Shown piece after piece: positions 16,696 to 26,655 of a stretch of 64,000 bases of DNA (the first letter of the stretch is position 1; each line of letters starts with the position of its first letter). A model generated the notes under the pieces. That model made no database searches, was not told the origin of the DNA, and was given only the letters and a program-made list of their open reading frames with translations. A program made the translations under genes and the position numbers. The DNA comes from Pseudomonas koreensis (lineage in GTDB: Bacteria; Pseudomonadota; Gammaproteobacteria; Pseudomonadales; Pseudomonadaceae), in NCBI RefSeq assembly GCF_025447595.1, contig NZ_JAOEJU010000001.1, forward strand, positions 744,001 through 808,000, read 5' to 3'.

Positions 16696-17994
16696 ATGAA
16701 AACCGCAACCCTCGCCACCCGCCGTTGGTGGTACATCATGCCGATCGTGTTCATCACCTACAGCCTGGCGTACCTCGACCGCGCCAATTACGGCTTCGCC
16801 GCTGCCTCCGGGATGGCCGCCGACCTGATGATCACGCCGGGCCTGTCCTCGCTGCTCGGCGCGCTGTTCTTCCTCGGTTACTTTTTCTTCCAGGTGCCCG
16901 GTGCGATCTACGCGCAAAAGCACAGCGTCAAGAAGTTGATCTTCGTCAGCCTGATCCTCTGGGGCGGGCTCGCCACGCTGACCGGTGTGGTCTCCAACGC
17001 CTATTGGCTGATCGTCATCCGCTTCATGCTCGGCGTGGTCGAAGCGGCGGTAATGCCGGCGATGCTGGTCTATCTCTGTCACTGGTTCACCCGTGCCGAA
17101 CGCTCGCGGGCCAACACCTTCCTGATCCTCGGCAACCCGGTGACCATGCTGTGGATGTCGGTGGTTTCGGGGTATCTGGTGCAGCATTTCAGCTGGCGCT
17201 GGATGTTCATCATCGAAGGTCTGCCGGCGGTGCTTTGGGCATTTATCTGGTGGAAGCTGGCCGATGATCGCCCGGCCCAGGCCAAGTGGCTCAACGACCA
17301 GGAAAAGCACGATCTGGAAAGCGCGCTCGCCGCCGAACAGGTCGGCATCAAAGCGGTGAAGAATTACGCCGAAGCCTTCCGTTCGCCGAAGGTGATCATT
17401 CTGGCCCTGCAATTTTTCTGCTGGAGCATCGGCGTCTACGGTTTCGTGTTGTGGCTGCCATCGATCCTCAAGGCTGGCGCACAGATGGACATGATCGAAG
17501 CCGGTTGGCTGTCCGCCCTGCCGTATCTGGCCGCGGTGATCGGTATGCTGCTGGTGTCCTGGGGCTCGGACAAACTGCAAAAACGCAAACGCTTCGTCTG
17601 GCCGCCGCTGCTGATTGCTTCGGTAGCGTTCTACGGCTCCTACGCTCTGGGCGCCGAGCATTTCTGGTGGTCGTACACGCTGCTGGTGATTGCCGGCGCC
17701 TGCATGTACGCGCCGTACGGGCCGTTCTTTGCCATTGTCCCGGAGATTCTGCCGGCCAACGTTGCCGGTGGCGCCATGGCGCTGATCAACAGCATGGGTG
17801 CTCTCGGTTCGTTCGGCGGCTCGTACCTGGTCGGTTACCTCAACAGCTCCACCGGTTCGCCCGGCGCTTCGTATTTGTTGATGAGCGGCGCGCTGATGCT
17901 CTCGGTGGTACTGACGATTTTTCTCAAGCCCGGCGCCAGCGACCGGGTGACGACAAAGCGCGTCGCACCGCGTCCGCTGCCGGCCCATTCCTGA
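16696..17994 (+). CDS. kguT: 2-ketogluconate transporter KguT, MFS (ACS family)
   Basis: Inner-membrane symporter of 432 residues with twelve predicted helices and a central loop near 195-225. The N-terminal signature is SLAYLDRANYGFAAASGM, typical of the anion:cation symporter branch of the MFS. It is the third gene of the kgu operon, with AGGAGC before the ATG, and brings external 2-ketogluconate into the cell for KguK. Confidence 0.94.
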   Translation: MKTATLATRRWWYIMPIVFITYSLAYLDRANYGFAAASGMAADLMITPGLSSLLGALFFLGYFFFQVPGAIYAQKHSVKKLIFVSLILWGGLATLTGVVSNAYWLIVIRFMLGVVEAAVMPAMLVYLCHWFTRAERSRANTFLILGNPVTMLWMSVVSGYLVQHFSWRWMFIIEGLPAVLWAFIWWKLADDRPAQAKWLNDQEKHDLESALAAEQVGIKAVKNYAEAFRSPKVIILALQFFCWSIGVYGFVLWLPSILKAGAQMDMIEAGWLSALPYLAAVIGMLLVSWGSDKLQKRKRFVWPPLLIASVAFYGSYALGAEHFWWSYTLLVIAGACMYAPYGPFFAIVPEILPANVAGGAMALINSMGALGSFGGSYLVGYLNSSTGSPGASYLLMSGALMLSVVLTIFLKPGASDRVTTKRVAPRPLPAHS

Positions 17995-18015
17995 ATTGAT
18001 AGAGAGATGACTGTG

Positions 18016-18993
18016 ATGAAAAAGCAGGTTGTGCTGTACAAGAAACTGTCGCCGGCGCTGATGGCGCGCCTTGAGGAACAGGTCGATGTCACGCTGATCG
18101 ACAGCCTCGACGCCGACGGCCTGATGAAACTGCGCGACGCCTTGCCCGGCGCCCACGGCTTACTCGGTGCGAGCCTGAAACTGGACGCGGCGCTGCTCGA
18201 TCTGGCGCCGAAGCTCGAAGCGATTTCCAGCGTCTCGGTGGGCGTCGACAACTACGACATCGACTACCTGACCCGCCGCAACATCCTGCTGACCAACACC
18301 CCGGACGTGCTCACCGAAACCACCGCCGACACCGGTTTCGCACTGGTTCTGGCCACCGCCCGGCGTGTGGTGGAACTGGCGAACATGGTGCGCGGCGGTC
18401 ACTGGCATCGCAGCATCGGCCCGGCGCATTTCGGTACCGATGTGCACGGCAAGACGCTGGGCATCATCGGCATGGGTCGGATCGGCGAGGCATTGGCGCA
18501 GCGCGGGCATTTCGGGTTCGGGATGCCGGTGATCTATCACAGCCAGTCGCGCAAACCGGAAGTTGAAGAACGTTTCGATGCGCAGTACCGCAGCCTTGAA
18601 GCGTTGTTGCAGCAGGCGGATTTCATCTGCCTGACGTTGCCGCTGACGGCGCAGACTGAAGGTTTGATTGGCGCCGAGCAGTTTGCGTTGATGCGACCGG
18701 AAAGCATCTTCATCAACATCTCACGGGGCAAAGTTGTGGATGAGGCGGCGATGATCGACGCCTTGCGGCATAACCGGATTCGCGCGGCGGGGCTGGATGT
18801 GTTCGAGCGCGAACCGTTGAATCATGACTCGCCGTTGTTGCAGTTGAACAACGTCGTGGCAACGCCGCACATGGGTTCGGCAACCCATGAAACGCGCGAG
18901 GCGATGGCGCGGTGTGCGGTGGAGAATCTGTTGGCCGCGTTGGGTGGGGAGAAGCCGATGAATCTGGTGAATTCATCAGCTTGGCAAGGCTGA
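18016..18993 (+). CDS. kguD: 2-keto-6-phosphogluconate reductase KguD
   Basis: D-2-hydroxyacid dehydrogenase of 325 residues that reduces 2-keto-6-phosphogluconate to 6-phosphogluconate, feeding the Entner-Doudoroff path. It has the NAD(P)-binding GxGxxG in LGIIGMGRIGEALA (about 148-161), the Arg in NISRGKVVDE, the Glu in FEREPL and the His in ATPHMGSAT, the standard catalytic set. The ATG at 18016 (MKKQVV) is preferred over that at 18007 because AGAGAG sits 9 nt before it and would be too close to the other. It is the last gene of the kgu operon; a REP pair follows. Confidence 0.93.
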   Translation: MKKQVVLYKKLSPALMARLEEQVDVTLIDSLDADGLMKLRDALPGAHGLLGASLKLDAALLDLAPKLEAISSVSVGVDNYDIDYLTRRNILLTNTPDVLTETTADTGFALVLATARRVVELANMVRGGHWHRSIGPAHFGTDVHGKTLGIIGMGRIGEALAQRGHFGFGMPVIYHSQSRKPEVEERFDAQYRSLEALLQQADFICLTLPLTAQTEGLIGAEQFALMRPESIFINISRGKVVDEAAMIDALRHNRIRAAGLDVFEREPLNHDSPLLQLNNVVATPHMGSATHETREAMARCAVENLLAALGGEKPMNLVNSSAWQG

Positions 18994-19018
18994 AATCTTC
19001 AGCGCCTGTCAGGCCGTC

Positions 19019-19090
19019 TTCGCGGGCAAGCCCGCTCCCACAGGTCTTGTGTACACCGCAGTACACTGTGGGAGCGAGCTTGCTCGCGAA
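19019..19090. repeat. REP element pair (inverted)
   Basis: REP units at 19019-19042 (GGGCAAGCCC variant) and 19067-19090 (GAGCTTGCTC variant) between the convergent ends of kguD and aruH. The pair may serve as a bidirectional transcription barrier, since no T-tracted terminator is seen. Confidence 0.9.
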
Positions 19091-19117
19091 GAGGCCGGTG
19101 CTGGCAACACAGAACTT

Positions 19118-20305
19118 TCAGGCGCTACGCACCTGGAGAAGCTGCGCAGCGCACAGGGCAATCCGCGAACACGCATCCGCCAGCTTCACCCGATCCACCA
19201 CCAGCCCGATGCGAATATGCCCCGCCGCACTCGGCCCGAATGCCTCCCCCGCCAGCACCGAAACCCCATACCCTTCCAGTAACCGCTCGGCAAAGTCCTG
19301 CGCCCCAATCCCGGTCTGACGCACATCGACCATCACGAACATCCCGCCATCCGGCTTGATCGGGTACAACCCCGGGCAGCCGCGCAAGCGCTCGCACACC
19401 AGATCCCGACGCAACCGGTATTCCTCGCGCATCTGCGTCACTTCCGGCAGATCTTTTTCCAGCGCTATCTGCGCCGCTTTCTGCACAAAATCCGGCAGAC
19501 CGAACAGCATGCTCAGCGACAGATTCACCAGATGTTCGGCCAACGGTTTTGGCCCGATCATCCAGCCGATGCGCCAACCGGTCATGGCATGGGATTTGGA
19601 CAGGCTGTTGATGGTCGCGGTGCGCTCGGCCATGCCCGGCAGGCTCGCCGGGCTGACGTGCTCGCCTTCGTATAACAATTCGCTGTAGACCTCATCGCTG
19701 ATCAGCCACAGGTCATGACGAATGCACAGTGCCGCCAATTCCTGCCAGATCAGCAGCGGCAGACTGGCACCCGAGGGATTGTTGGGACTGTTGAGCAGCA
19801 TGGCCCGAGTCTTCGGGGTGATCCGCGCTGCGACATCCACCGGATCGACGCGAAAGCCGTTTTCCGGGCGTACCGGCACCGGCACCACGGTTGCGCCACA
19901 GGCACCGAACACACCTTCATAAGTCACGTACATCGGTTCGGCGACGATCACCTCATCGCCCGGATCCAGCAGACATTGCGCCACTGAATACACCGCGCAT
20001 TGCGCGCCGGGCAGCACGATCACATGATCCGCCTCGACCTCCTGGCCACTGCGCCGCCGATGCCGTTCGGCGATGCGCTTGCGCAACTCCAGCCGGCCAC
20101 GCACTTCGGAATAATGAGTATCGCCCGCCAACAGGCTGTCGATGGCGCCGTGGATGATCGGCAGCGGCGTATCGAAATCCGGATCACCCACGGACAGCAG
20201 CAACACATCAATCCCTTCGGCGCGTAACTCCAGCGCTCGGTCGTGAATCCGCCAGGCCGCTGCTCCCTCCCCGGCGATTCGTTGGGTCAAGGCTGAATAG
20301 CGCAT
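19118..20305 (-). CDS. aruH: Arginine:pyruvate transaminase AruH-like, class I/II aminotransferase
   Basis: PLP-dependent aminotransferase of 395 residues. In Pseudomonas AruH starts the arginine transaminase pathway, passing the arginine amino group to pyruvate. The sequence follows AruH very closely as I know it, for example LLSVGDPDFDTP, GAQCAVYSVAQCLL, VAEPMYVTYEGVFGACGA and the PLP Lys in NSLSKSHAMTGWR. The ATG at 20305 has AGGAGA in front; a GTG-type upstream start at 20326 would add seven residues. The usual partner genes (aruI, aruF) are not next to it, so another aminotransferase specificity is possible. Confidence 0.85.
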   Translation of the reverse strand: MRYSALTQRIAGEGAAAWRIHDRALELRAEGIDVLLLSVGDPDFDTPLPIIHGAIDSLLAGDTHYSEVRGRLELRKRIAERHRRRSGQEVEADHVIVLPGAQCAVYSVAQCLLDPGDEVIVAEPMYVTYEGVFGACGATVVPVPVRPENGFRVDPVDVAARITPKTRAMLLNSPNNPSGASLPLLIWQELAALCIRHDLWLISDEVYSELLYEGEHVSPASLPGMAERTATINSLSKSHAMTGWRIGWMIGPKPLAEHLVNLSLSMLFGLPDFVQKAAQIALEKDLPEVTQMREEYRLRRDLVCERLRGCPGLYPIKPDGGMFVMVDVRQTGIGAQDFAERLLEGYGVSVLAGEAFGPSAAGHIRIGLVVDRVKLADACSRIALCAAQLLQVRSA

Positions 20306-20348
20306 GCACGTCTCCTGTTCGCGCAATCTCTCCAGACTTCACCCTATC

Positions 20349-21974
20349 TCAAATCACAAAACGCGCCACCATGGCGTTCAAATCCACTGCCAGACGCGAC
20401 AGTTCGTGGGTCGCTGCGCTGGTTTGATTCGCACCGGCAGCCGATTGCGTGGCCAGGTCACGGATATTCACCAGGTTGCGGTCAACCTCGCGGGACACCT
20501 GCGCCTGCTCTTCAGAAGCGCTAGCGATCACCAGGTTGCGCTCGTTGATCTGGTGAATCGATTGAGTAATCTGCTCCAGTGCGATGCCGGCGGCACGGGC
20601 CATTTCCAGCGTGGACTGAGTGCGCTGGTTGCTCTGCTGCATTGACTCGACTGCTTCGCCGGTGCCGTTCTGAATGCCGGCGACCATTTTTTCGATTTCC
20701 TGGGTCGATTGCGCCGTGCGATGGGCCAAGGCGCGAACCTCGTCCGCTACTACGGCGAAACCGCGCCCCGCTTCACCAGCACGAGCCGCTTCAATCGCGG
20801 CGTTGAGCGCCAGCAGGTTGGTCTGCTCGGCGATGGCACGAATTACGTCCAGCACCTTGCCGATGTCGCGGCCCTGAGCGGCCAGGCCTTCGATCATTTG
20901 CGCGGTGTTCTGCACGTCGTGGGTCATGGTCTGGATCGCGTCGACGGTTTTCACAACCTGGTCGCGACCTTCGCGGGCGGCGTGGGTCGACTGGTTCGAG
21001 GCTTCGGAGGTCGACACCGCGTTGCGCGCGACCTCTTCCACCGCGGCGGTCATTTCATTGACGGCGGTGGCGGCCTGTTCGATTTCGTCGTTCTGCTGTT
21101 GCAGGCCACGGGACGCTTCTTCGGTCACCGCGCTGAGTTCTTCGGCGGCGGCGCCCAGTTGCGTGGCGGAACCGGCGATCTGTTCGATGGTCTTGCGCAG
21201 GTTGGTCTGCATCGCCGCCAACGCTTCAAGCAGGCGTGCCGGTTCGTCCTTGCCGTCGACTTCGATGGCTTTGGTCAGGTTGCCGCCGGCGATGGTTTGC
21301 GCAGCAGCGACGGCGCGGTTCAGCGGGGTGACGATGCTGCGGGTCAGCAGCCAGGCCAGCAGCACGGTCAGCAACGCAGCCATCACGGCCACCACGATGA
21401 TCCCGGTGATCGCGCCGCTGTACTGGTCACCGGCCTGGGACGACGCGGTTTTCGCATCGGCCGAGTTGATCGCAATCAGTTGGTTGAGTTGTTCGCCCAT
21501 TTTGTCGGTGCCGTCCTTGATCTTCGTGTTGATCAGGGTACGCATCTCATCGACTTTGTCCTGACGCGACAGGTCCATCATCTGGTTCTGCGCTTGCAGG
21601 TAGTTGTCGAGGGTCGTTGCGAAGGTCTGATACAGCGCGCGCTCTTCCGAACCGGCCGGCAGTGCCGCGTAACTGGCCTGGGCGGCGCGTACCTTGTCCA
21701 CCAGCACGCCGATGCGGGTCTGGGCTTCCTGCAAACCGGCCGGGTCGCGGTTGACCAGAATGCGGAACGAGAGGATGCGCAGGCGCAGGACGTTTTCCGT
21801 CACTACGGCGAGTTGAGTGACGCTGGGCAGTTGCGTCGACTCCATCTCGAGGGACGCCTGACGGATGATCGACATGCGATTGACGGCGAACACGCCGAGC
21901 ACGATCACCAGCAAGGCAATAAAGGCAAAACCGAGGAAGGCACGGGGCGCGATATTCAGATTACGCAAGGACAT
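20349..21974 (-). CDS. Methyl-accepting chemotaxis protein with 4HB-type sensor
   Basis: Inner-membrane chemoreceptor of 541 residues. The layout is TM1 (about 11-31), a periplasmic four-helix-bundle ligand domain (about 32-185), TM2 (about 188-211), HAMP (about 212-265) and a cytoplasmic signalling coiled coil. The hairpin tip reads [20 protein letters not shown], which binds CheA and CheW. It ends VARFVI with no C-terminal NWETF-type pentapeptide. The ATG at 21974 has AGGAG upstream. Its ligand cannot be read from sequence; the neighbouring aruH is a hint at most. Confidence 0.95.
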   Translation of the reverse strand: MSLRNLNIAPRAFLGFAFIALLVIVLGVFAVNRMSIIRQASLEMESTQLPSVTQLAVVTENVLRLRILSFRILVNRDPAGLQEAQTRIGVLVDKVRAAQASYAALPAGSEERALYQTFATTLDNYLQAQNQMMDLSRQDKVDEMRTLINTKIKDGTDKMGEQLNQLIAINSADAKTASSQAGDQYSGAITGIIVVAVMAALLTVLLAWLLTRSIVTPLNRAVAAAQTIAGGNLTKAIEVDGKDEPARLLEALAAMQTNLRKTIEQIAGSATQLGAAAEELSAVTEEASRGLQQQNDEIEQAATAVNEMTAAVEEVARNAVSTSEASNQSTHAAREGRDQVVKTVDAIQTMTHDVQNTAQMIEGLAAQGRDIGKVLDVIRAIAEQTNLLALNAAIEAARAGEAGRGFAVVADEVRALAHRTAQSTQEIEKMVAGIQNGTGEAVESMQQSNQRTQSTLEMARAAGIALEQITQSIHQINERNLVIASASEEQAQVSREVDRNLVNIRDLATQSAAGANQTSAATHELSRLAVDLNAMVARFVI

Positions 21975-22145
21975 AGGAGGACTCTCGGATGATTGAAACG
22001 ACGAGCGTCCTTGCGCTGATCACTGGCCCGGGGCGGGCTTCAGTCCGGCGTCACTGTTTTTGGAATGTCTTGTGCGCGCCTGACTTCTGTATCGGCCAGG
22101 CTTGAGGAAGTTTGCGGGTAAAGATGAAATATTTTTCAAAGTGTT

Positions 22146-22173
22146 GCGGGTGTTTCACGAATGAAACACCCGC
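22146..22173 (-). terminator. Stem-loop terminator after garK
   Basis: Perfect 12-bp inverted repeat GCGGGTGTTTCA / TGAAACACCCGC with a 4-nt loop. It lies 23 bp past the garK stop on the - strand, followed by an AT-rich stretch with a weak T-run. The rest of 21975-22196 holds no gene. Confidence 0.75.
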
Positions 22174-22196
22174 TGTTTTACATGATGGGTGACAGG

Positions 22197-23336
22197 TCAG
22201 GCCGGGGTTGCCATCCGCCAGACGCGAGCGATGTCTGTCGCGCGTTCGCGTAAAAGACGCGGTGCTTCGGCGCAAGCCTGTTCGAGGCTCATCGGGCCAC
22301 TGGTGACCGCGAATGCTGCGTCGATGCCGTGTTCGTAGAGTTCCTGATAGCCTTCGCCCAAGGTGCCGGCGATAACGATTACCGGCACACCCTGCTGCTT
22401 GGCGATCCGCGCTACACCGAACGGCGTCTTGCCGCGCAAGGTCTGGGCATCGAAGCGCCCTTCGCCGGTGATGACCAAGTCTGCATCTTTCACTGCGTCG
22501 GCCAATCCGACCAGTTCCGCGACCACTTCAACACCGGCCTGGAACCGTGCGCCGAGAAACGCCTTGGCGGCAAAACCCAGTCCGCCTGCCGCACCGCTGC
22601 CCGGTTCATCGCGTAGGTCCTTGCCCAACGCCTGCGCGCAAAGTTCGGCAAAGTGACCGAGGGCCTGATCCAGTTGTTGCACTTGCACAGGAGATGCGCC
22701 CTTCTGCGGGCCGAAAATCGCCGAGGCGCCGTGGGGGCCGCACAGCGGGTTGTTGACGTCGGCGGCGATGTCGAAGCGGACTTGCGCCAGACGCGGGTCT
22801 AGTTCGTCGAGATCCAGTTTTGCGAGTTGCGCCAACGCCAATCCCCCCGACACCAGCGATTGCCCTTGGGCATCCAGCAGCTTCACGCCCAGCGCCTGCA
22901 TCGCGCCGGCGCCGCCGTCGTTGGTGGCGCTGCCGCCGATGGCAAGGATCACTCGTTGCGCGCCAGCGTCCAGCGCGGCGCGGATCAGTTCACCGGTGCC
23001 GAACGTGCTGCTGATGCACGCATCACGCTGCCCCGGTGGCACCAGTTGCAGACCGCTGGCCTCGGCCATTTCGATGATCGCGGTGTGGTTGTGCGGCAAC
23101 CAGCCCCACGCGGCTTCGACCGCTGCACCCAGCGGTCCACGCACACGGGTGCGGCGCAGTTCGCCTTCGCACGCGGCGAGAATCGACTCCACCGTGCCTT
23201 CGCCACCGTCGGCCATCGGGCATTTGACCAGCGTCGCCTGCGGCCAGACCTGCACCAGGCCCAGCGCAATGGCTTCTGCAACGCCTTGGGCACTCAGGCT
23301 GTCCTTGAACGAATCGGGGGCGATGACGATTTTCAT
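22197..23336 (-). CDS. garK: Glycerate 2-kinase GarK
   Basis: Cytoplasmic kinase of 379 residues that converts D-glycerate to 2-phosphoglycerate, the last step of galactarate/glucarate and glyoxylate routes. Recognised by the start MKIVIAPDSFKDSLSA, the PMADGGEGT motif, ILAIGGSATNDGGAG and ITGEGRFDAQT, all typical of the GlxK/GarK family. The ATG at 23336 has GGAG 7 nt upstream; an in-frame extension to 23405 is rejected for lacking family homology. It is in the same cluster as a CdaR-type regulator and an MFS carrier. Confidence 0.94.
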   Translation of the reverse strand: MKIVIAPDSFKDSLSAQGVAEAIALGLVQVWPQATLVKCPMADGGEGTVESILAACEGELRRTRVRGPLGAAVEAAWGWLPHNHTAIIEMAEASGLQLVPPGQRDACISSTFGTGELIRAALDAGAQRVILAIGGSATNDGGAGAMQALGVKLLDAQGQSLVSGGLALAQLAKLDLDELDPRLAQVRFDIAADVNNPLCGPHGASAIFGPQKGASPVQVQQLDQALGHFAELCAQALGKDLRDEPGSGAAGGLGFAAKAFLGARFQAGVEVVAELVGLADAVKDADLVITGEGRFDAQTLRGKTPFGVARIAKQQGVPVIVIAGTLGEGYQELYEHGIDAAFAVTSGPMSLEQACAEAPRLLRERATDIARVWRMATPA

Positions 23337-23473
23337 GCGAATTCTCCAGTTCCAATGCCCCTCATGCTGCCAGTCGCCTTGCGCGTTGACGCCTGTCCGC
23401 TGCACAAGTTGGATTGGCGTTTATTGTTCATTTTCACAAAGGCTCTGGGATGGATGCTGAATGTCCCGCCCTC

Positions 23474-23537
23474 TTCGCGAGCAAGCTCGCTCCCACAGGT
23501 GAATGCATTTCCCTGTGGGAGCGAGCTTGCTCGCGAT
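23474..23537. repeat. REP element pair (inverted)
   Basis: REP units at 23474-23497 and 23514-23537 with only 16 bp between them, located between the cdaR-like gene and garK. They may uncouple expression of the two co-oriented genes. Confidence 0.9.
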
Positions 23538-23564
23538 AGCATTATCCAAGGCACCGAACAAACT

Positions 23565-24677
23565 TCAGTCAGTCTGCGGCAGCAATTGCACCCCCAGATA
23601 CAGCGCCAGCATCCCGTCGAGCTTCAACGGATCCACCCCGCTCAACTCGGCAATTCGCTCCATCCGGTAGCGCAGGCTATTGCGGTGAATCCCCAACGCA
23701 TCGGCGCAGGCCTGGCTCTGCCCGTCGTGATCGCACCAACTGCGCAGGGTTGCGAGCAACTGACCGTTACTGTCCTTGGCGATCACTTTGCGCAACGGTT
23801 TGAGCAGTTCATCCAGCGCATCATCGTTGCGATGGCGCCAGAGCATCACCGGTAAGCGATAGCGATTGAGGGTCAATAGCCGTGAATTCGGCAGCACTTC
23901 GCGGCCATAAGCGAGCAAATCGCCGACCCGCCGATAACAACGCCGCAGCCCGGTCAGACCATCGGCCTGCCCGCCGACCGCAATGCGCAGAATGTTCCAA
24001 CCCAGACCATCGAGTTTTTCCAGCAGGCGATCGTGCTCGATGTTCTGGCTTGCCGGACGGCACCACAGCAGCGACGACTTCGCCGAGCTGACACACCAAC
24101 TGTCCGGATAACGCGATATCAACCAGGCACTCAGCGCTTCGACGGTTTGTCCAGGCGCATGCTCCAGGCCCAGCTCGAACAGATAGGGCACCCGCGTCAG
24201 TTGGGGTTTGAGCCCGAGTTGCTGGGCCTCGTCCACCAGACGCGGTGAATCCCCCGCCTCGCTCAACAGCAATGCCAATAAGTCATCGCAACGCTGCCGC
24301 CGCCATTGCTGCTCGGATTGCTGGTTGCGCTGACCGACCAGCATCTCGGCGGTCATGCGCACCAGCTCGGCGTAAGTGCGCAGTAGTTCTGGCTCGCCGG
24401 TGATGCCGAGCACACCGATCAAGCGTTGATCGAGCAACAGCGGCAGATTGATCCCCGGCTGCACGCCCTTCAGATGCACAGCCGTCTGCGCGTCGATCTC
24501 CACCACCCGACCGTTGGCCAGCACCAGTTGCGCGCCTTCATGACGGGTGTTGATCCGCTCCGGCTCGCCACTGCCCAGGATCAACCCCTGGCTGTCCATG
24601 ACATTGACGTTGTACGGCAAAATGGCCATGGCCCGGTCGACGATGTCCTGGGCGAGGTCGTGATCGAGTTCGAACAT
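23565..24677 (-). CDS. cdaR: Sugar-diacid utilisation regulator, CdaR family
   Basis: Transcription factor of 370 residues. It has an N-terminal sugar-diacid recognition domain (about 1-135, MFELDHDLAQDIVDRAM through NVMDSQGLILGSG), a middle GGDEF-like fold region, and a C-terminal PucR-type helix-turn-helix with CADALGIHRNSLRYRMERI (about 330-348). CdaR activates galactarate, glucarate and glycerate genes in enteric bacteria; neighbouring garK and the MFS gene fit this. The ATG at 24677 matches the domain start. It diverges from the MFS gene, so a shared control region lies at 24678-24848. Confidence 0.9.
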   Translation of the reverse strand: MFELDHDLAQDIVDRAMAILPYNVNVMDSQGLILGSGEPERINTRHEGAQLVLANGRVVEIDAQTAVHLKGVQPGINLPLLLDQRLIGVLGITGEPELLRTYAELVRMTAEMLVGQRNQQSEQQWRRQRCDDLLALLLSEAGDSPRLVDEAQQLGLKPQLTRVPYLFELGLEHAPGQTVEALSAWLISRYPDSWCVSSAKSSLLWCRPASQNIEHDRLLEKLDGLGWNILRIAVGGQADGLTGLRRCYRRVGDLLAYGREVLPNSRLLTLNRYRLPVMLWRHRNDDALDELLKPLRKVIAKDSNGQLLATLRSWCDHDGQSQACADALGIHRNSLRYRMERIAELSGVDPLKLDGMLALYLGVQLLPQTD

Positions 24678-24848
24678 AGGGGCTGAAATCCTTGAAAACA
24701 GGCGCGGACGGTTGTTCACCCGCACAGGGTCTGGCGACAAACCCTGTGCTCAGGCACAAAGACAATCCGGCCAAAGGTGGCCGAGACTCTCAGGGCGATC
24801 AACGTTACCCTTTGCATCGCAAAAAATCATAATAAAGAGAGAGCCGCT

Positions 24849-26159
24849 ATGTCGCAGAGCGCCGCAGCTACCCAGACCATTGCTGACGATAAAAATGCCG
24901 TCTACAAACGCATCACCCTGCGTTTGATCCCCTTCATCTTCATCTGCTACCTGTTCAACTACCTCGACCGGGTCAACGTTGGATTTGCCAAACTGCAGAT
25001 GCTCGACGCGCTGAAGTTCAGCGAAACCGTGTACGGCCTCGGGGCCGGTATCTTCTTCATCGGCTACGTGCTGTGCGGCGTACCGAGCAACCTGGCCCTG
25101 ACCAAATTCGGCCCACGGCGCTGGATCGCGCTGATGATGATCACCTGGGGCACGCTGTCGACCTGCCTGCTGTTCGTCACCACGCCGACCGAGTTCTACA
25201 CCTTGCGCCTGTTCACCGGCGCCGCCGAAGCCGGGTTCTTCCCGGGCGTTGTGCTCTATCTCTCGCAGTGGTTCCCGACGTTCCGCCGTGGCCGGATCAT
25301 GGCGTTGTTCATGTCGGCGATTCCGGTGTCGGGCCTGCTCGGCAGCCCGTTTTCCGGCTGGATCCTCAATCACTTCGCTGCGGGCCAGGGTGGTCTGGCC
25401 GGTTGGCAGTGGATGTTCCTGCTGCAAGGCATTCCGACCGTGGTCCTGGGCGCCCTCGCCTACTTCCTGCTCAGCGACAACTTCGCCAACGCCAAGTGGC
25501 TGACCCCGCATGAGCGTTCGGTGCTGGAAGCCGATCAGGCGGAAGACCTGGCGAATAAACCGAAAACCACTTCCGACTCGCTGATCGCCGTGTTCAAGAA
25601 CCCGGCCATCTGGGCCTTCGGCCTGATCTACTTCTGCATCCAGAGCGGCGTGTACGCGATCAACTTCTGGCTGCCGTCGATCATCAAGAACCTCGGCTTC
25701 AGCGATAACCTGGTGATTGGCTGGTTGAGTGCGATTCCTTACTTGCTGGCGGCAGTGTTCATGCTGGTGGTCGGTCGTTCGGCAGACTTGCGTAAAGAGC
25801 GTCGCTGGCATTTGGTGGTGCCGATGTTGATGGGCGCTGTCGGCCTGCTGATCGCGGTGAACTTCGCGGCGAATCCGGCGATTGCGATTCTTGGTCTGAC
25901 CATTGCGACGATGGGTGCGCTGACCGGTCTGCCGATGTTCTGGCCGGTGCCGACTGCCATGCTGAGCGCGGGTGCTGCAGCGGGTGGGTTAGCGTTGATC
26001 AACTCGATGGGGCAGATGGCCGGGTTCCTCAGCCCCTACCTTGTGGGTTGGGTCAAGGACAGCACCGGGTCGACCGATGCGGCGTTGTACCTGCTGGCGG
26101 GTGTGATTGTGGGCGGGAGTTTGCTGGCGTTGCGGATGACGCGGACGTTGCGAGCCTGA
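24849..26159 (+). CDS. MFS transporter, ACS family, sugar-acid type
   Basis: Inner-membrane symporter of 436 residues with twelve predicted helices and the ACS signature FNYLDRVNVGFAKLQM (about 38-53). ACS carriers take up organic anions such as glucarate, galactarate, hexuronates, phthalate or tartrate. Its position next to cdaR and garK suggests glucarate, galactarate or glycerate as substrate, which is inference. The ATG at 24849 follows AGAGAG at good spacing. Confidence 0.9.
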   Translation: MSQSAAATQTIADDKNAVYKRITLRLIPFIFICYLFNYLDRVNVGFAKLQMLDALKFSETVYGLGAGIFFIGYVLCGVPSNLALTKFGPRRWIALMMITWGTLSTCLLFVTTPTEFYTLRLFTGAAEAGFFPGVVLYLSQWFPTFRRGRIMALFMSAIPVSGLLGSPFSGWILNHFAAGQGGLAGWQWMFLLQGIPTVVLGALAYFLLSDNFANAKWLTPHERSVLEADQAEDLANKPKTTSDSLIAVFKNPAIWAFGLIYFCIQSGVYAINFWLPSIIKNLGFSDNLVIGWLSAIPYLLAAVFMLVVGRSADLRKERRWHLVVPMLMGAVGLLIAVNFAANPAIAILGLTIATMGALTGLPMFWPVPTAMLSAGAAAGGLALINSMGQMAGFLSPYLVGWVKDSTGSTDAALYLLAGVIVGGSLLALRMTRTLRA

Positions 26160-26173
26160 TTATTGGCGAACAC

Positions 26174-26203
26174 AAAAACGGCCCATTAAGGGCCGTTTTT
26201 TTT
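26174..26203 (+). terminator. Intrinsic terminator after MFS gene
   Basis: Stem AAAAACGGCCC / GGGCCGTTTTT with a 5-nt loop and an eight-T tail, 15 bp past the stop codon. Confidence 0.92.
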
Positions 26204-26214
26204 CCTCAGATAGA

Positions 26215-26241
26215 TCGTTCCCACGCTCTGCGTGGGAACGA
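26215..26241. repeat. Short palindromic repeat, second family
   Basis: TCGTTCCCACGC-TCTG-CGTGGGAACGA-type palindrome (12-bp arms). It is a different extragenic repeat from the GAGCTTGCTC family; the only other copy seen is at 26988-27014, and the two bracket the DUF6124 gene and its leader. Confidence 0.85.
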
Positions 26242-26246
26242 ACAGG

Positions 26247-26618
26247 CTACACAGGCGTTTCGGTCTTCAGCTCCAGATTATCCAGCGCTCGGTTCACCGC
26301 CAGTTCACTCAGCATGATCAGTTGCGCGATGCCCAGCAGTACATGTCGCTGCGAGCCGTCAACCAGTCCGGCGAAGTCAGTGGCCATGGTTTTGGCGCAA
26401 GTCAGGGTTTCAGAGGCATCGGCCAGCAGTTCTTCGCTGTCGATGCCGGGGGCGATGAGGTAGCGGGTGTTGGGTTTGAGCAGCGGTTTTCTGGGGAGCA
26501 GCGGATTGAGGTAGTGGTCGAGGGCGCGGTCGGCGGCTTCGTGGAATTTCTTTGAATCGAGGGTTTCGTAGGGCGAGGTGGTGTCGGTTGCGGGTGGGTT
26601 GGGTGTTGGTTTGATCAC
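26247..26618 (-). CDS. DUF6124 family small protein
   Basis: Product of 123 residues of a family common in Pseudomonas, recognised by the start IKPTPNPPATD, then SPYETLDSKKFHEAADRAL and DSEELLADASETL. No signal peptide or membrane segment; predicted mostly helical in the second half. Function unknown. Translation starts at a GTG (26618), supported by GGAG 8 nt upstream. It carries an unusually long upstream region with several hairpins and is bracketed by two copies of a short palindromic repeat, as if the unit were a mobile or duplicated cassette. Confidence 0.75.
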   Translation of the reverse strand: MIKPTPNPPATDTTSPYETLDSKKFHEAADRALDHYLNPLLPRKPLLKPNTRYLIAPGIDSEELLADASETLTCAKTMATDFAGLVDGSQRHVLLGIAQLIMLSELAVNRALDNLELKTETPV

Positions 26619-26655
26619 GTTTGAATCTCCAAATCAGAAAAATGGAGCCATCAAA

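Noticed and set aside
16420..18156. 578-residue open frame on the - strand opposite kguK-kguT
   Set aside because: Antisense shadow of two well-identified genes; low-complexity His/Gln/Arg-rich product.
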